NCBI GenBank assembly: GCA_029717555.1
Contig: JAMDHS010000149.1
Span: forward strand, 1 to 24,907
Direction of reading: 5' to 3'
DNA from: Peribolospora baueri
Lineage: Eukaryota; Basidiomycota; Peribolosporomycetes; Peribolosporales; Peribolosporaceae
Length of the DNA: 24,907 nucleotides
The number at the start of each line of letters is the position of its first letter. Position 1 is the first letter of the stretch. Below are positions 1-9,912 of this stretch, in pieces. The translations under genes and the position numbers were made by a program. Under the pieces are notes generated by a model that was given only the letters and a program-made list of their open reading frames with translations, did not search any database and had not been told where the DNA came from.

Positions 1-876
1 GCCAGAACCAAACGTCGACCTCGAGGCTTTGCCGTGCTTGAGCAGAAACAGGAGAGTCGGCTGTTGGACTTGCAGAGGAGGTCTCACAACAGCCAAAGCT
101 GGTATCGGTTTCATCGACGTCACCTTGCGATTCGGATGGGTCTGGTACCTCCCTCCCGGCGCGCCTCCTCCGATCAAATCCTTCATCATCGCCCTACTCG
201 AAATGCTGCGCAGATGGCAGTGGAACTTTTTCCGTGTGGAGAACGAGCACCTGGTGCGTCCCCAGTTTAGACATGACCACCTTACGCCGTCGTCCGTACC
301 TCCTTTTGCTCAGACTTTCCGCCCTCCCTTTCCTCCCTACAGGGCAACGTGGACATGTACCGTGTCTCAAAAGACGTCCCGCTGCCGTATACGCTCCCCC
401 AACGCTCCGCTGATGACGAAACGGACCGGCAGTCGAAACGGAGCAGAAAGACGGGGCACATGTCTGACTCGTCCATCGAGGCTCGCGAGGGCGTCACTGC
501 CAACCGGTATCAGGGCGCGAGCCGCCGAGCTTCCGGCTTGGTTCGCGCGGTCCGCAACGTGCTCTTGCCCAACGGCGACGGCGCCACTCCGTTGGAGGAT
601 CGTGGGGCCGCCAGGGGCACCATCGGTCGGGATTACACGCCACAGCGCCCAATGCGGGTCGCCGCCGGCTTGTCCGATGAGAGCGACATGGACGATGCCG
701 GTTCGGTAGCGTCCTCGGAAGGCGGAAGGCGGCAAGCGAAGAACCGTTTCGCTGCCATTCGCGAGGTCGACACACAGGCGGAGGAAGACGAGGAGGGGAG
801 CGCTGGAGAAGAGGTCGGCGGCGGCAGCGGCGAGGGGTCTAGTGGCGGATCGCGGACGATAAGAATGGATAACTAG
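1..876 (+). CDS. SYG1: SYG1/XPR1-type EXS-domain protein, 3' end (partial)
   Basis: C-terminal end of a SPX-EXS membrane protein of the Syg1/XPR1 family, whose members export or sense inorganic phosphate. The window cuts off the N-terminal part. Seen directly: the EXS signatures LRFGWVWYLP, LEMLRRWQWNFFRVENEHL and, after an intron, GNVDMYRVSKDVPLPY. The intron is 254-342 (gtgcgt...ctacag); the last exon is 343-876, ending in TAG. The exon before it ends at 253; its 5' limit is unsure. It may start at about 76, after a good acceptor (acttgcag), or continue to the window edge. After the EXS domain comes a hydrophilic tail of about 150 residues, Ser/Gly/Glu-rich and acidic (QAEEDEEGSAGEE), which in this family would face the cytosol. 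Convergent with the next gene. Confidence 0.88.
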
Positions 877-1395
877 GGGAGCCGGAACTGGAACATGATG
901 ACGATGGGATTTCGACGAACCACGGAGCTGGAACTGGAATATTTACTTTTTTGGCGTCGCTCGCTCGCCATGGATAACGGGAAACGGACTTCCAAGTCCT
1001 CTTCAGAGGACTGGTGATGTAGAAGTACGAACACGAATTTTCTTGGTCTCCGCGCCGTTCTTTGAATGGCTCAGGGGAGTACTATCACTAGCTCGTAGAC
1101 TTTCAGAGTGATCGGACGAGAGAGCGAGTACCGGCAGATGGCATGCCGCCGTTTTCATTTCTATGATAGATGGTAGATGCAGATCGACAGCGAAGGTCTT
1201 AAATTGGCCGCACAAAAGGCGGGAAGGAGCGTCACAGACAACGACAGAGCACACGCTGAAGAGCGCCTAGCGCCGCTTGTACGGTTTATGTCGCTCCGCT
1301 TTGTTGCCTACTACCTCCTGATGAGCGTCCCGACCATACGGAAATGAAACAAGATGGAACGAGATAGTCGGTTGAAGATGATTCGGTATGACCAC
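877..1395. other. Convergent intergenic region
   Basis: About 520 bp between the stop codons of the EXS-domain gene (+) and the WDR89-like gene (-). It must hold both 3' UTRs. A degenerate direct repeat of about 17 bp (ggagccggaactggaac and ggagctggaactggaat) lies just after the EXS stop, at about 878-942. No supported gene is seen; a short minus-strand frame here resembles no family. Confidence 0.6.
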
Positions 1396-2978
1396 CTAGC
1401 GGAAAATTGGACTACTCACCCTGCTGCTCGCTCTGAAACTCGCATTCTGGCGGCCAGGCGACATATCCGAGTCGTTCGGCAACGCGTCCGGCGAAATCGC
1501 AGGCCCGGCACCAGGTGCGGAAGGTTCCCGCATGTTCCAAAGACAAATTTTGCCGTCCTCACCTCCGGTCAACAAGACGCCGTCTTGAGCATCGTACGAG
1601 ACGCTCCGGACAATGTCGGAATGACCGGACGGTCCTGAGGGGAGGAACGTCCGCAAGGACCATTGGGCGGAGGAGGACGTGGAAATGTCGGCAGCCGGGA
1701 CGGTGAGGATCGCGGCATTGCCCGCCTGATCGCCAACGAAGAGGATCGTCCCTTCCGGTTCGATGTCAGGCATTTCTAGCCCCCAAGCTGCGTCGATGAC
1801 ATAATCCGTCGTCCAAGCTGGTGCGAGGCATTTGATGTTTCGTACGTCGAGAGCGGGAAGATGAGTGTCAAACTTTTGAATGAAGGCAGAATATCAGGAA
1901 GGAAAAGAAGGGTCAACTGCGAGGTTGTGGACAAGAAGATGCATGGTGCTTTCCGTGCTCTCACCTCGTCGGCATCCCATACACCGAAAGTCTGCATGTC
2001 GCTTACAGCCCAAGCGGAACCGAGACCGGCGACCTTCTGTGCCTCCTCGTCCCCGTCATCTCCTCCGTCAGTTTCCATCGCATCCACACCGTCCGCAACG
2101 CCACTACCTGCCCGCGCGCCACCCCATCCTGCTCTCGCGACGCTCGCTCCCATATTCCCTACGCCAAGCACAGCGTCATCCTCGTCCGTTACAGAGACAT
2201 CGTAGGTGCAAAGGAGGCCGTCAGACGAGGCGGAAAGAAGAGTGGTGGCCGGTGGTGGCCGACGTCGCGAGGAGGAAGGGGAAGAGGTCAGGTGGGACGG
2301 CCGAAAAGCAACGCCAGTAATGTCGTCGCTGTGGGATTCGGTATAGGTGTGTGTCGGTACAGACAGCGATCTCATGTCCCTGCAACGCAAAATTGATAAG
2401 GTCAGCCACGCGGAGAGCTAGGCGGTCGTAAGATAAAAACGGCGGACCCACCAAATGTCAATCAGCGCCTCCTCTCCTTCGTCACTCTTCGTCAGCTCCG
2501 TACCGGTAGCGAGGCATGTGCCGCTCTCGTCCACGTCCACACAGAGATACGGAGCGTGCCTTGGCCCTTCCAGCACACCGACTGGTTTGGACCATCCGGC
2601 GCGCGGATCCCAGACAGCAGCACGAGCGTCCTTGCCCACCGTAACCAGACTGCCTGAAGCGGGTCCAGCACGCGGCGTCCGGAAGCCCATCACACTGTCA
2701 TTATGGAACCGCGCCTCGGCTACGACTGACAGCGAGCGACGATCATGGACGCGCACGACGTCGTCAGACGAAGCAGAAACGAAAGAGGAGGGCAAGTGCG
2801 CGAGATGGAGCACGTATGGCGCCGATGGCACGGAAAGGCTTGCAAGCTGGGATGTAGAGGAGCCGTTCCTCGAGGCGGCGATGAGCACTGGCTGGGACAT
2901 CCCTCCTCTTTCAGTGTTGATGTGAGCCAAGAAGTCCGTCGCATCCACCTTTCGGGCAGCCAAATTTCTCGAATTCAA
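1396..2978 (-). CDS. WDR89-like WD40 repeat protein
   Basis: Beta-propeller protein resembling WDR89. Three exons join in phase: 2452-2978, 1965-2379 and 1396-1872, giving 472 residues. Introns are 2380-2451 (gtgggt...gttgcag) and 1873-1964 (gtgaga...caaaag). The first junction restores a clean WD motif (LIDIWDMRS). WD-type repeats are visible at SSFVSASSDDVVRVHD, SLVTVGKDARAAVWD, the HSDDITGVAFRPS/LLSASSDGLLCTYD pair, and HSDIVRSVSYDAQDG/LLTGGEDGKICLWN near the C-terminus. HSDDIT, then SSDGL, then an EDDAVL-like segment is the order found in WDR89. An acidic insert (METDGGDDGDEE) sits in the middle. Family members probably act as protein-interaction scaffolds; no catalytic role can be inferred. 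Its ATG lies 134 bp from that of the divergent NOC4 gene. Confidence 0.85.
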
Positions 2979-3112
2979 TTGGCAAGCACGTGATCCGGTC
3001 CGTCTGTTGTCAGCCGCAGTCTTTCTCCTCGTTCAGGAAACCTATGTTGGTCGCATTTGCACCGCCGAAATCCTTCCTTCCGCTGTTGCTGTGGACCACT
3101 GTCTTCCCTGCG
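2979..3112. promoter_or_regulatory. Shared divergent promoter with CACGTG E-box
   Basis: 134 bp separate the start codons of the WDR89-like gene (-) and NOC4 (+), so both must be transcribed from this short space. A palindromic CACGTG (2987-2992, in context gcacgtgatc) sits 8 bp upstream of the WDR89-like ATG; this is the core site of bHLH factors such as Cbf1. In-frame ATGs upstream of NOC4 (for example at 2990) are disfavoured because they would leave almost no promoter. Confidence 0.5.
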
Positions 3113-5607
3113 ATGGCGCCCGTCAGCTCCCTGTCCACTAAGGGCAACAAACGCCAGAAGACAACAACGGCTTCCATCTCCTCTTCATTGGATGTTACCC
3201 TGGAGAAGATCCGTCTCCTCTCCTCCTCGCTCGCAGCTGCGACCGCGTCGGCCGCAGACCTCAACCCGCTCGCCGACCTCATCCAGATCGCTCAGAGCTC
3301 AGCAGAGGAGAACTCAAAAGCTGGACCTACAGCCGCGCACAAAGCTGTTCACATCGTTGGACAGGTGTTGCAGCAGCTCGTCGAGTCTAACCGTATTCCC
3401 TTGGATGTGGACCCGGGCACGTCATCCAAGGGTCCCGCCAAGGAAGCCTCGGCGGCGGACGATCCGAAGGTGCTAGTTGCTAGATGGCTCAAGCAGAGGT
3501 TTGACGAGTTTGTGGGACTTCTTTGCATTCTTTTGAATCATTGGGAGAAGAACATCAGGGTGAGATGACGGGGAAAGAGGGCTCGAAGCATTTAAGGCGC
3601 TGCTGGACGTTGCCCTGGACCTTTTGCTTACTTACCTCTCTTCGCTGCTTTAGGTTCTTGCTCTCTCTCAGCTTGTAGAACTGCAACGCTCGGCCTCAAA
3701 ATACGCTTCTTCTTTTGTCTCTGCTGGTCCTTCGACATCAGCCGCCGGAGCCGCCGCGCGACCACGATGGGCACCCACCCCGTGGCGTCAGCTGATGCGA
3801 GCCCTACTGGGTTTCACCGGTCCAGATGTTGAGACAAACACGGCCTTGATTGAAGACGACGTGCGAGAACAATTCGCTGCCAAGTGGCTCAACCAACATG
3901 ACGACGTGCGGTTCTTCTTCTTACGGGAGATTGCGTAAGTGCATTGAAATGCATCTCGCCTCTTGCACACATGTCTAATTCTCTGCTTTATTCCTTACCG
4001 GACAGCTCCACAATGCAATCGCCGGCTTCAAGAGAGAATTCTCACGTTGTGACGAACACGCTGGCGCTTCTCTCTCTGCTCACCGCCATACCTGCTCAAG
4101 ACGACGATTTGAACACCTATCTGGTCCCTGCTCTCGGAAGGCGGCCCGGAGGCATGAACAATTTGTCGAAGGACGAAGTGGATGGCGGAGACGAAGGAAT
4201 GGGGTCATACTTTGACTCTTCAGATGAAGAGCGGGAGGAGGAGATGGCGAACGGCTCGGCAACCAGCAAGCAAGGCAAGACGAGTAATCCGACTGGCAAA
4301 CGTTCTCGTCGCCGGCGTGGCCCGAGCATGCATCAGGCTCTGCACCACCTACATTCCCACCGCGCCGCCTTCTCCTCCGCCTGGCTCTCCGTTCTCCTTC
4401 CACGAGGCGAGGCGGGAACAACCAGACAGAAGTTGAGCGTCAAGCAGATGCAAGATGTGCTCGTCCGCTTGCACAACCAGATCATGCCCAACCTGGTTAA
4501 GCCAGTGCTTTTGCACGACTTTTTGGTCGACTGCTGCGATGCTGGTGAGCTTTCACTGAAGCCGACCAGCTTGCCGATTGTGCGCAACGTCCTAGCACGG
4601 GCTGGCCTCTGACTATTTTGTTCGTGTCATTTCGCGCAGGCGGGGCTACGGCGCTTTTGGCCCTCAACGGGCTCTACACTCTCATGGTCAAGCACAACCT
4701 GTGAGTTTCGCTTTCCTGTCTGTTCCTAGGTCTATGAGTATCGAATAACCAGGCACGCTGTTGCTCCACCAGTGATTACCCCGACTTCTACAGGCGCCTC
4801 TACGCACTCGTCGATCGTGACGTGATGCACGTCAAATACCGAGCCCGCTTCTTTCGTTTGACGGAGCTGTTCCTCTCTTCGACTCACTTACCCGTCGCTC
4901 TGGTGGCCTCATTCATCAAGCGTCTCTCTCGACTCAGCATCTCCTCTCCTCCCGCCGCAATCGTCATGATCATTCCTTTCATCTATAACTTGCTCAAGAA
5001 GCACCCGACGTGTATGGTCCTCATCCATCGAACAGACGAAGACGGACCCGAAACCGGCAAAGCTTTCGAAGGTGCGTTACAATTTACGCATTCTCTGACA
5101 TTTCAGACGTCTTGACCTTGCGTTTTCTCACTGATTGTCCTTCCAGACCCTTACTTTCCGCACGAGCCCAATCCTCTCAAGACTAATGCCATCTCCTCGT
5201 CGCTGTGGGAAGTCGTCGCCCTGCAAAAACACTACCTCTCAAGCGTGGCCACCTTGGCCAGAATCTTCACCGACGTGTTCAGCAAGCCGAACTATGCCAT
5301 GGAGGACTTCCTGGACCACTCGGTGAGCGATATGTCGTCATACTGTATACACCGGACAGCAAACGTTAACGCTCTTTATATCCCGTACCAGTACGCCACT
5401 CTCTTCGAAGCAGAAGTCAAGCGCAAATTCAAGCCGGACTTCCTGCCCGCCACCGCACACTCCCTGCCAGCGGGCGAATTTTCCGCGTTCCCGTCGAAGC
5501 GGCGTCGGTCTTCTGCGGACCAGAATGAGTCTGACGATGAGGAAGCTGGCGCATTGGTCAATGGCGGTATTAGCACTGACGTGTGCAGCGAGCTGTGGAC
5601 ATTTTAA
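3113..5607 (+). CDS. NOC4: Nucleolar complex protein NOC4 (CBF/Mak21 family)
   Basis: Ribosome-biogenesis factor; in yeast Noc4 works with Nop14 in maturation and export of the 40S subunit. Seven exons join in phase: 3113-3559, 3654-3934, 4006-4544, 4640-4700, 4773-5071, 5147-5322 and 5392-5607, for 672 residues (yeast Noc4 is about 550). Introns are 69-95 nt with gtgag/gtaag/gtgcg donors. The family hallmark is in exon 5 and its flanks (about residues 440-545): DYPDFYRRLYALVD, RARFFRLTELFLSSTHLP, VASFIKRLSRLS and IIPFIYNLLKKHP. Extra length comes from a low-complexity N-terminus, an acidic run (DSSDEEREEEM, about residue 310) and a basic cluster (KRSRRRRG), typical of nucleolar proteins. The C-terminus carries KRRRSS and DEE segments. 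The start at 3113 has a fair context and leaves room for the shared promoter. The stop is 157 bp from the convergent thioesterase stop. Confidence 0.93.
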
Positions 5608-5764
5608 GTCTTTCGCTTCACGAATACTGCAATGTACTGTCGCGCGACGACCATGCACAACAACCCTTCCGAGATCCGAGGAATCATAAAAAGTCTTATG
5701 CTCGTGAAATCGCGTCATAACTTACATACCTACAGCTCCTAATAACGACCGCCAAAAATTAACC

Positions 5765-8172
5765 TTACTCTCCAGTTTCCCCGTAAATGCGCAAAAGCAT
5801 TTCCCTCAGTTGAAGCCTGTTTTGTCTTCTCTCTTCCGCTTTCTCGACGTACGCCTCGGCAGCATTTCCTGGTGGGACGGTCACCTTGCGTAAGACACCT
5901 GAGAAAGGCTTGATGGTTTCAGAAGCCGCGCGTACGTCCTGCGTTTCGAGGTCAGCGGCCGCCAGAACAAAGAGGGCATCGTTCGTTGGACGTGGGGAGA
6001 GGCCGGATGAGTCCTCTTATGGGCGGAAGGACAAGGCGAAATGGTTAGACAGAACGAGCACGACACGTCAGGATATGCCCATCTGCCCTTACTCACCAGC
6101 GTGTGCAAGAACGTACACCTCGCAAGACGTTGCCCATGTCCGCAGGACAACAGCTCTAAACGTCATGCTGCAAAAAGCAAAAGGAGGAGCCACAGCTCGT
6201 GTTAGAAATGGGGGCCTCAGTGCCGTGTGATGACTTTCGGCAGCCCTTGTGCAGGTAAGTTAATGAGCGCCCGTTTCTGCACACGTACTCACACCTCGCC
6301 TATCCTCACAGCCTCAGGAAACTCCAATCCGTCCATGCTGACCGTCGCCCACGTAACCCGCGCAACGTTTCTGGCCGCCAGCAATGCAGCCTTCTCCATC
6401 TCTTCCATGAGTTTCCCGCCGAACAGGACGCTGACCGTGTTTGCGTCTTGAGGAAAGACGAGGTGCAGAGTCGTCGCCAACGTCTCCTGGATCGGGATTG
6501 AAGTTGACGGCGAAGGGACTTGAAGCGGAAAGGGCTTCGGTGGGGACGATAGATACTTCTGGCCTGTGACGGTTGTCGGCTCCGGTGACCGATTAGGTTG
6601 AGACGCCGCTAGGCCCAGCTCGGAGTCCACCGCCTTAAGCCGCTTTCTCAGCCGTGCCATTCCATGTGATTCATTACCTTCGCCACCTTTCCCTGCGTCT
6701 TCCGCCTGCTTTGCCTCCTTTCTCTGCCTCTCCACTTCTGCGAGTACGATAGAAAGCTTGTGCCTAAGCGGCTCATCCCCAGGCATTTCCGCGACGACGT
6801 CCTCGCCTTCTATTCGGACCGCAGGATCGGCCGACAGATAAGCCGATACGATAAGATCCAGTTCCAGGGCTCGAATCTCCAGCTCTTGGCGTGCGCCAGT
6901 GGGTGCATTGGTTGTGACGTGCCCGAACATCGATATCGAAGTTGTTGGCGAGGGGAGAGGAGGAAACCGAGAGCCCCTTCGCCGAGCCATGGGACGGGCC
7001 ACCAAATCGTTGTCTTCGCCCTCTTCCCGCGTGATAGGCTTCGGGTTGTGTCCTTCTAAGGACGCTTCTCCAGCTGCTTTGGCCCACGTGAGAACCTCCT
7101 CCCTAAGCATTCGCTTGACTTCTTTGGCCACTCCTTCGCTGGTGTGACCGGCCCTGGAATCCGCAAGCCTCTTCTCTCGGCGTCTGCCGGCGAGGAGATG
7201 ACGCTTCTTCTCCAGAAGAGTTCGAGGCGTCAGAGTCGGAAGGTGGGGCTTTTTGCGCCCCTGCGGGTGACCAAGGACCAAAGACATCGGAGTGACGATG
7301 AAGCTCAGAACAGCTGAGAAGGCGGTGACGAGACCCTCTGGTCGACCTGATGGACGAGTCAGTTGCCCTGCTATTCGGACTGCAGCAGGTGGCTGAGCCA
7401 TCGAATCGGAGTCACGAATGACAGCAACAAAGGTCATATAGGCTAAGGAAGCAAAGGCAACGACGAGGAGGAGGTAAATGTCCATGCCAGCGTCAGCAGC
7501 TGTTCCATCCACTCGCAAGACGGTTGACGTTTCTTCGATGGAATTGAACCCGTCTCACCGTGTGAGACGTAACTTCTTCTCCCCTCCGCATCCTCTTTTA
7601 CTACGCGCACTCCCACTTCCATACTCGTGGACCAAGATCGGTTGACCGCCGCTGAGACATGGACAAGATCGCCGGCAAAGACGGGCTTGAGGAAGATGAC
7701 CTGATCCAATGAGATGGTCACCGCCGGGCTTTCTGCATGTCGCCGACTTGCAATACCGGCTACGATGTCGATGATCTTTAGCAGCTCGCCTGCCTGTACG
7801 CGCCCAGCGTTGTCTGCCAGGCAGAGAACGATAGATTAGCGGGGTCAAACCGTCGATAACTGCGTTCGCTCACCAGCCATGTCATTGCGTGCCGAATAGG
7901 TAACCTGTACGCTGAAGACCATAGATGTAGGAAATGAGCAGCATTTGATCAACTCTCTTGCAGCAACAAGATGTGTCGCGTAAGAGCAAGAGCGCTAGGG
8001 CCATCACTCGTGGAACTGACCTGGAGTCGGCTGGGGTTTTGCTTCTCGTCGGCTTCCTGGTCTTGCTCTTGTCTGTGGACGCCGCGAATACGATCCCGAC
8101 GGCGATGGTCACCCCCAAAAGGACGGCGAGGGCTGAGGTTGGACGAACAAACGAAGCCGAAAAGGGCGCCAT
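5765..8172 (-). CDS. Acyl-CoA thioesterase with two HotDog domains
   Basis: Predicted acyl-CoA hydrolase of the ACOT/BACH type, cleaving acyl-CoA to free fatty acid and CoA. Six exons join in phase: 8021-8172, 7874-7911, 7559-7813, 6293-7442, 6097-6167 and 5765-6015, giving 638 residues. A hydrophobic N-terminal segment (SALAVLLGVTIAVGIVFAAS) suggests a membrane anchor or organelle signal. HotDog 1 (about residues 50-155) has VTYSARNDMADNAGRV, AGELLKIIDIVAGIASRRH and LDQVIFLKPVFAGDLVHV, closely like ACOT7. HotDog 2 (about 470-610) has VFPQDANTVSVLFGGKLMEE, a Val-Arg-Ile-Gly-Glu segment and TSCEVYVLAHAED. Between them lies an unusually long hydrophilic insert of about 300 residues, rich in Lys/Arg/Glu. 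The frame upstream of 8172 runs through a trinucleotide repeat without an ATG (a GTG lies at 8259), so 8172 is the start. Which domain is catalytic cannot be told. Confidence 0.87.
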
Positions 8173-8430
8173 ATTTTCCAAATGGCTTCCTCGACTGAGG
8201 TGGTTTGCGGTAGCTAGCTGTTGGTCGTTGTCGTTGTCGTCGTCGTCGTCAGGAGCCACATAGCAGCCAAGCCGTAAAGGAATGATCGTCGATCACGCGC
8301 AGCGAGATTAACTCGGCCCCGCGTCCTTCTCTCTTCCTCACCGTCCTCGACAATCACCACGTTCGGCAAGGAAGACATTGCCGACCTCTCTTACTGTGGT
8401 ACCGACCCCCCTCTCACTTACCTCTCCGGA
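8173..8430. promoter_or_regulatory. Divergent promoter with (GTC)n microsatellite
   Basis: 258 bp between the ATGs of the thioesterase (-) and the PITH-domain gene (+). A trinucleotide microsatellite of mostly gtc units occupies 8223-8250. It would read as an Asp run if translated on the minus strand, but no ATG precedes it, so it most likely lies in the thioesterase 5' UTR or promoter. The PITH side (8330-8430) is pyrimidine-rich. Confidence 0.5.
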
Positions 8431-9678
8431 ATGTCTTGCGGCCACGAGCATCACGAGCACGGTCACGGCGGTCACTCTCACGATGACGACCACGTCCGGC
8501 TAGAAGGCGGCCAAGACTTTCTCTACGCCAGGATAGACCGAGATAACGTCGTTGCGCTCAACGCGGTGGAGAGCGATATGGGCAAGAACGTCATCAAGCC
8601 GTGGGAGGATAGGGACGACGAAACTCGGGTGAGGCCAGCCTGCTCTGGACTACCTGGAACGACCCTAGCGGCGGGGCGGGGCTGCCCGTCGTTCGCCACG
8701 CTCCAGCTCCACTCGTCCTGATCAGCATACTTTTTTTCATTTCTTTTCGCATCGCTCTCAAGTACCTCGAGTCAGACGCCGACGACCAGCTCCTTGTTCG
8801 GGTACCATTCACGGGCAACGTCAAGCTCCGCTCGGTCATAATCAAAGCCGGACCGGCGACCTTGACGCCAAGCGAGATCAAGCTGGTGCGTATTGGTTGT
8901 CTTGCGGCCGACCCAGCCGAGTCCGCGCGTTCGATATCCCAGAAGCGAGAAGCGAGAATGTGGTAGGATCACTTGTTTTGACCTGATATTGCCCGTACCT
9001 TGTTTTTGGGCAACCGTCAGTTTCAAAACTCGGAGTCTATCGACTTCAACGACGTAGCCGAGGCGACCCCTACCCAGACCCTTCAGTCTGTGCCCGTCTC
9101 TCGTGAAGCGGTTGAATACCCGGTCAAGTGAGATCACCCTTCCTGATACCATTTCTGTTGACGTAAGACGCAGGTAGGCGGTGCTCGGTGGTCTCGGAAG
9201 TGCCGCTTACCTCTCCTGTTTTCTGGCTAAATCTCTCACGAGTAGAGCGGCCAAGTTTCCAGCTGTTCGCGACTTGACCCTTTTTATTCCTGCTTCGCAA
9301 GGCGCAGAAACGACAAGAATATACTTTTTGGGATTCCGAGGCGAATTCTCTGAGGTGAGCATGTCTGTCACGGGCAAAGGAAAGGACTTGGCGGTTCGAC
9401 CGAGAGAGAGCTTCTTGTTGACTGAGCCGCTTTCCGTTGACCTTTGTGGAAAACGCAGTTCAGAAGGGAAGCTCCCGCAAAGTGAGCGGTCTTCACAATT
9501 CAGTCCCAACCCTGCCTCCCACGTTTGGAACCCGAGGACGCTGAACGTATGTTTTTTTTTTTTTTGTTTTTTTTTCTTGTCGTTTAGCATCGTCTATGAA
9601 GCGGCCCCGTCGGTCGCCGACCACATGAAAGTGCAGGGCACCGATCCCTTCTCTGCCGGTCTGGATGGCCAGCACTGA
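8431..9678 (+). CDS. PITH-domain protein (PITHD1 homologue)
   Basis: Small soluble protein made of a single PITH domain, the module that in TXNL1 binds the proteasome. Six exons join in phase: 8431-8628, 8763-8885, 9021-9127, 9246-9354, 9459-9481 and 9588-9678, giving 216 residues, close to human PITHD1 (211). The His-rich N-terminus (MSCGHEHHEHGHGGHSH) is typical. The PITH core shows DFLYARIDRDNVVALNA, DQLLVRVPFTGNVKLRSV, TPSEIKLFQNSESIDFND, DLTLFIPASQGAETTRIYFL and GFRGEF. Exon 5 is only 23 nt; it restores FRREAPANIVYEAAPS, which lines up with the family's RRHEVTICNYEA segment. The final intron has a near-continuous T tract before its acceptor. Without the microexon the family motif and frame are lost, which supports the model. 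Confidence 0.9.
9552..9575 (+). repeat. Poly-T tract in last intron of PITH gene
   Basis: Fourteen T, one G, then nine T, followed by cttgtcgtttag at the 3' splice site. It acts as an extreme polypyrimidine tract next to the acceptor of exon 6 and is prone to length variation. Confidence 0.8.
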
Positions 9679-9912
9679 GCGTCGCATAGTCGGAAGCCAG
9701 ATACACCCTAGGAACCAGAGTATTTCTTCGGAGCCGGTCTCCTACCTTTCAGTCTATCTAGTCCGCCTACGCTCGTTCGGTGGCTGGTTAATGATTGGCT
9801 ACGTCCCGACTTCCGCTTGTTCAAGACATGATGGGGTTATATGCTACAGAGGGTGGCGCAGTAGCGCGCCTCTCGATGACGACGGGGGTTGTCGAAACGG
9901 GAAGCAAGCGCC
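9679..9912. other. Convergent 3' intergenic region
   Basis: 234 bp between the stop codons of the PITH-domain gene (+) and the ZIP transporter (-). It holds both 3' UTRs; no gene or clear regulatory motif is seen. Confidence 0.5.

Noticed and set aside
1003-1254. 83-codon minus-strand frame in the convergent intergenic region
   Set aside because: No family resemblance; it lies where two 3' UTRs are expected.
2990-3112. Upstream in-frame ATG as start of NOC4
   Set aside because: It would lie 11 bp from the divergent WDR89-like ATG and add an atypical hydrophobic N-terminus; 3113 is more plausible.
8173-8259. N-terminal extension of the thioesterase with an Asp run
   Set aside because: It begins at GTG, not ATG, and the Asp run is a trinucleotide microsatellite.
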